From contig NZ_MOMC01000116.1 in NCBI RefSeq assembly GCF_001983105.1, positions 2,498 through 8,301 on the forward strand: 5,804 nucleotides of DNA, written 5' to 3'. A program made the translations under genes and the position numbers. The stretch comes from Pseudofrankia asymbiotica. GTDB lineage: Bacteria; Actinomycetota; Actinomycetes; Frankiales; Frankiaceae. The notes under the pieces were generated by a model. The model saw nothing but the letters and a program-made list of their open reading frames with translations, had not been told where the DNA came from and made no database searches. Of this stretch, positions 5,691 to 5,804 are shown one piece after another (position 1 is the stretch's first letter; each line of letters starts with the position of its first letter).

Positions 5691-5804
5691 GTAACTATTC
5701 AGGTTGTCGGTGATCTTGATTTGGTTCAGGCTGCCGCGGGCAGCCAGGGGTTACCCTCGGCGAGTCGGACGGGGGCTTTGAAGGTCGAGATGCCGTGTTT
5801 GGCC
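5691..5804 (-). mobile_element. End of an insertion sequence, possibly IS66 family, running off the window
   Basis: From about 5691 the base composition falls and a transposase-like 3' end is read on the minus strand. The putative terminus GTAACTATTCAGG starts at 5691. IS66-family ends usually begin GTAA, and such elements duplicate 8 bp of target, so 5683-5690 (AGTTTGGG) would be one copy. The other end is outside the window, so the boundary and family remain unproven. Confidence 0.5.
5726..5804 (-). CDS. C-terminal end of a transposase (probably IS66 family), partial
   Basis: Only the last 25 codons are in the window, ending at TGA (complement of 5726-5728): AKHGISTFKAPVRLAEGNPWLPAAA. The pattern AKHG...LAEGNPWLP resembles the C-termini of actinobacterial IS66-type DDE transposases as I recall them. 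The family call rests on this short tail and on the GTAA-type element end 35 bp further on. The gene starts beyond the right edge, so it cannot be judged intact or broken. Confidence 0.5.
   Translation of the reverse strand, partial: AKHGISTFKAPVRLAEGNPWLPAAA

Noticed and set aside
5495..5713. A 72-codon plus-strand frame overlapping the anti-sigma end and the hairpins
   Set aside because: It is Pro/Arg-rich, overlaps the anti-sigma gene and two hairpins, and crosses the IS boundary with no family resemblance.
1..5804. CRISPR arrays, tRNA or rRNA genes, riboswitches
   Set aside because: No regularly spaced repeats, no cloverleaf or TTCGA-arm signature in context, and no conserved leader elements were seen on either strand.

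Overview
The window is very GC-rich, with strongly G/C-biased third codon positions. It has short overlapping gene junctions, a GTG start with no leader, and an ECF sigma/zinc-finger anti-sigma pair. All of this points to the chromosome of a high-GC actinomycete. A Frankia-like or related soil genus would fit, but nothing here fixes the genus.

Layout, left to right. Positions 1-91 hold no recognisable gene. Positions 92-2610 (minus) carry a two-domain FtsX/MacB-type ABC permease whose reading frame is broken near its 3' end by a tandem 8-bp duplication (325-340). Positions 2607-3050 (minus) hold its partner ATPase, which keeps the Q-loop, signature, Walker B and H-loop but has lost its first ~85 residues, including Walker A. 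Its 5' end stops next to a perfect 13-bp-stem hairpin (3063-3097), the likely terminator of the next operon. That operon is a translationally coupled pair of GNAT acetyltransferases on the minus strand: a 302-aa protein (3595-4503), then a 164-aa YvbK-like protein (3104-3598). A 97-bp divergent intergenic region follows. On the plus strand come an ECF sigma factor (4601-5293) and its overlapping zinc-binding anti-sigma factor (5290-5553). Two GC-rich hairpins follow the anti-sigma gene. The right edge enters an insertion sequence that looks IS66-like; only the last 25 codons of its transposase (minus) and one putative terminus (about 5691) are visible.

How the parts relate. The sigma/anti-sigma pair looks like an intact regulatory switch. 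It is apparently transcribed from a housekeeping-type promoter (TTGAGG-17-TAGGTT) placed so that transcription would start at or next to the GTG codon. The GNAT pair diverges from it and could be a target, but no ECF-type promoter motif was convincingly seen upstream of it. The ABC exporter operon appears dead, with two independent lesions (5' truncation of the ATPase, frameshift of the permease). I see no clear evidence of a new multi-gene system. The most notable observations are the single-event explanation of the permease frameshift, the ATPase truncation beside the terminator, and the leaderless sigma promoter.
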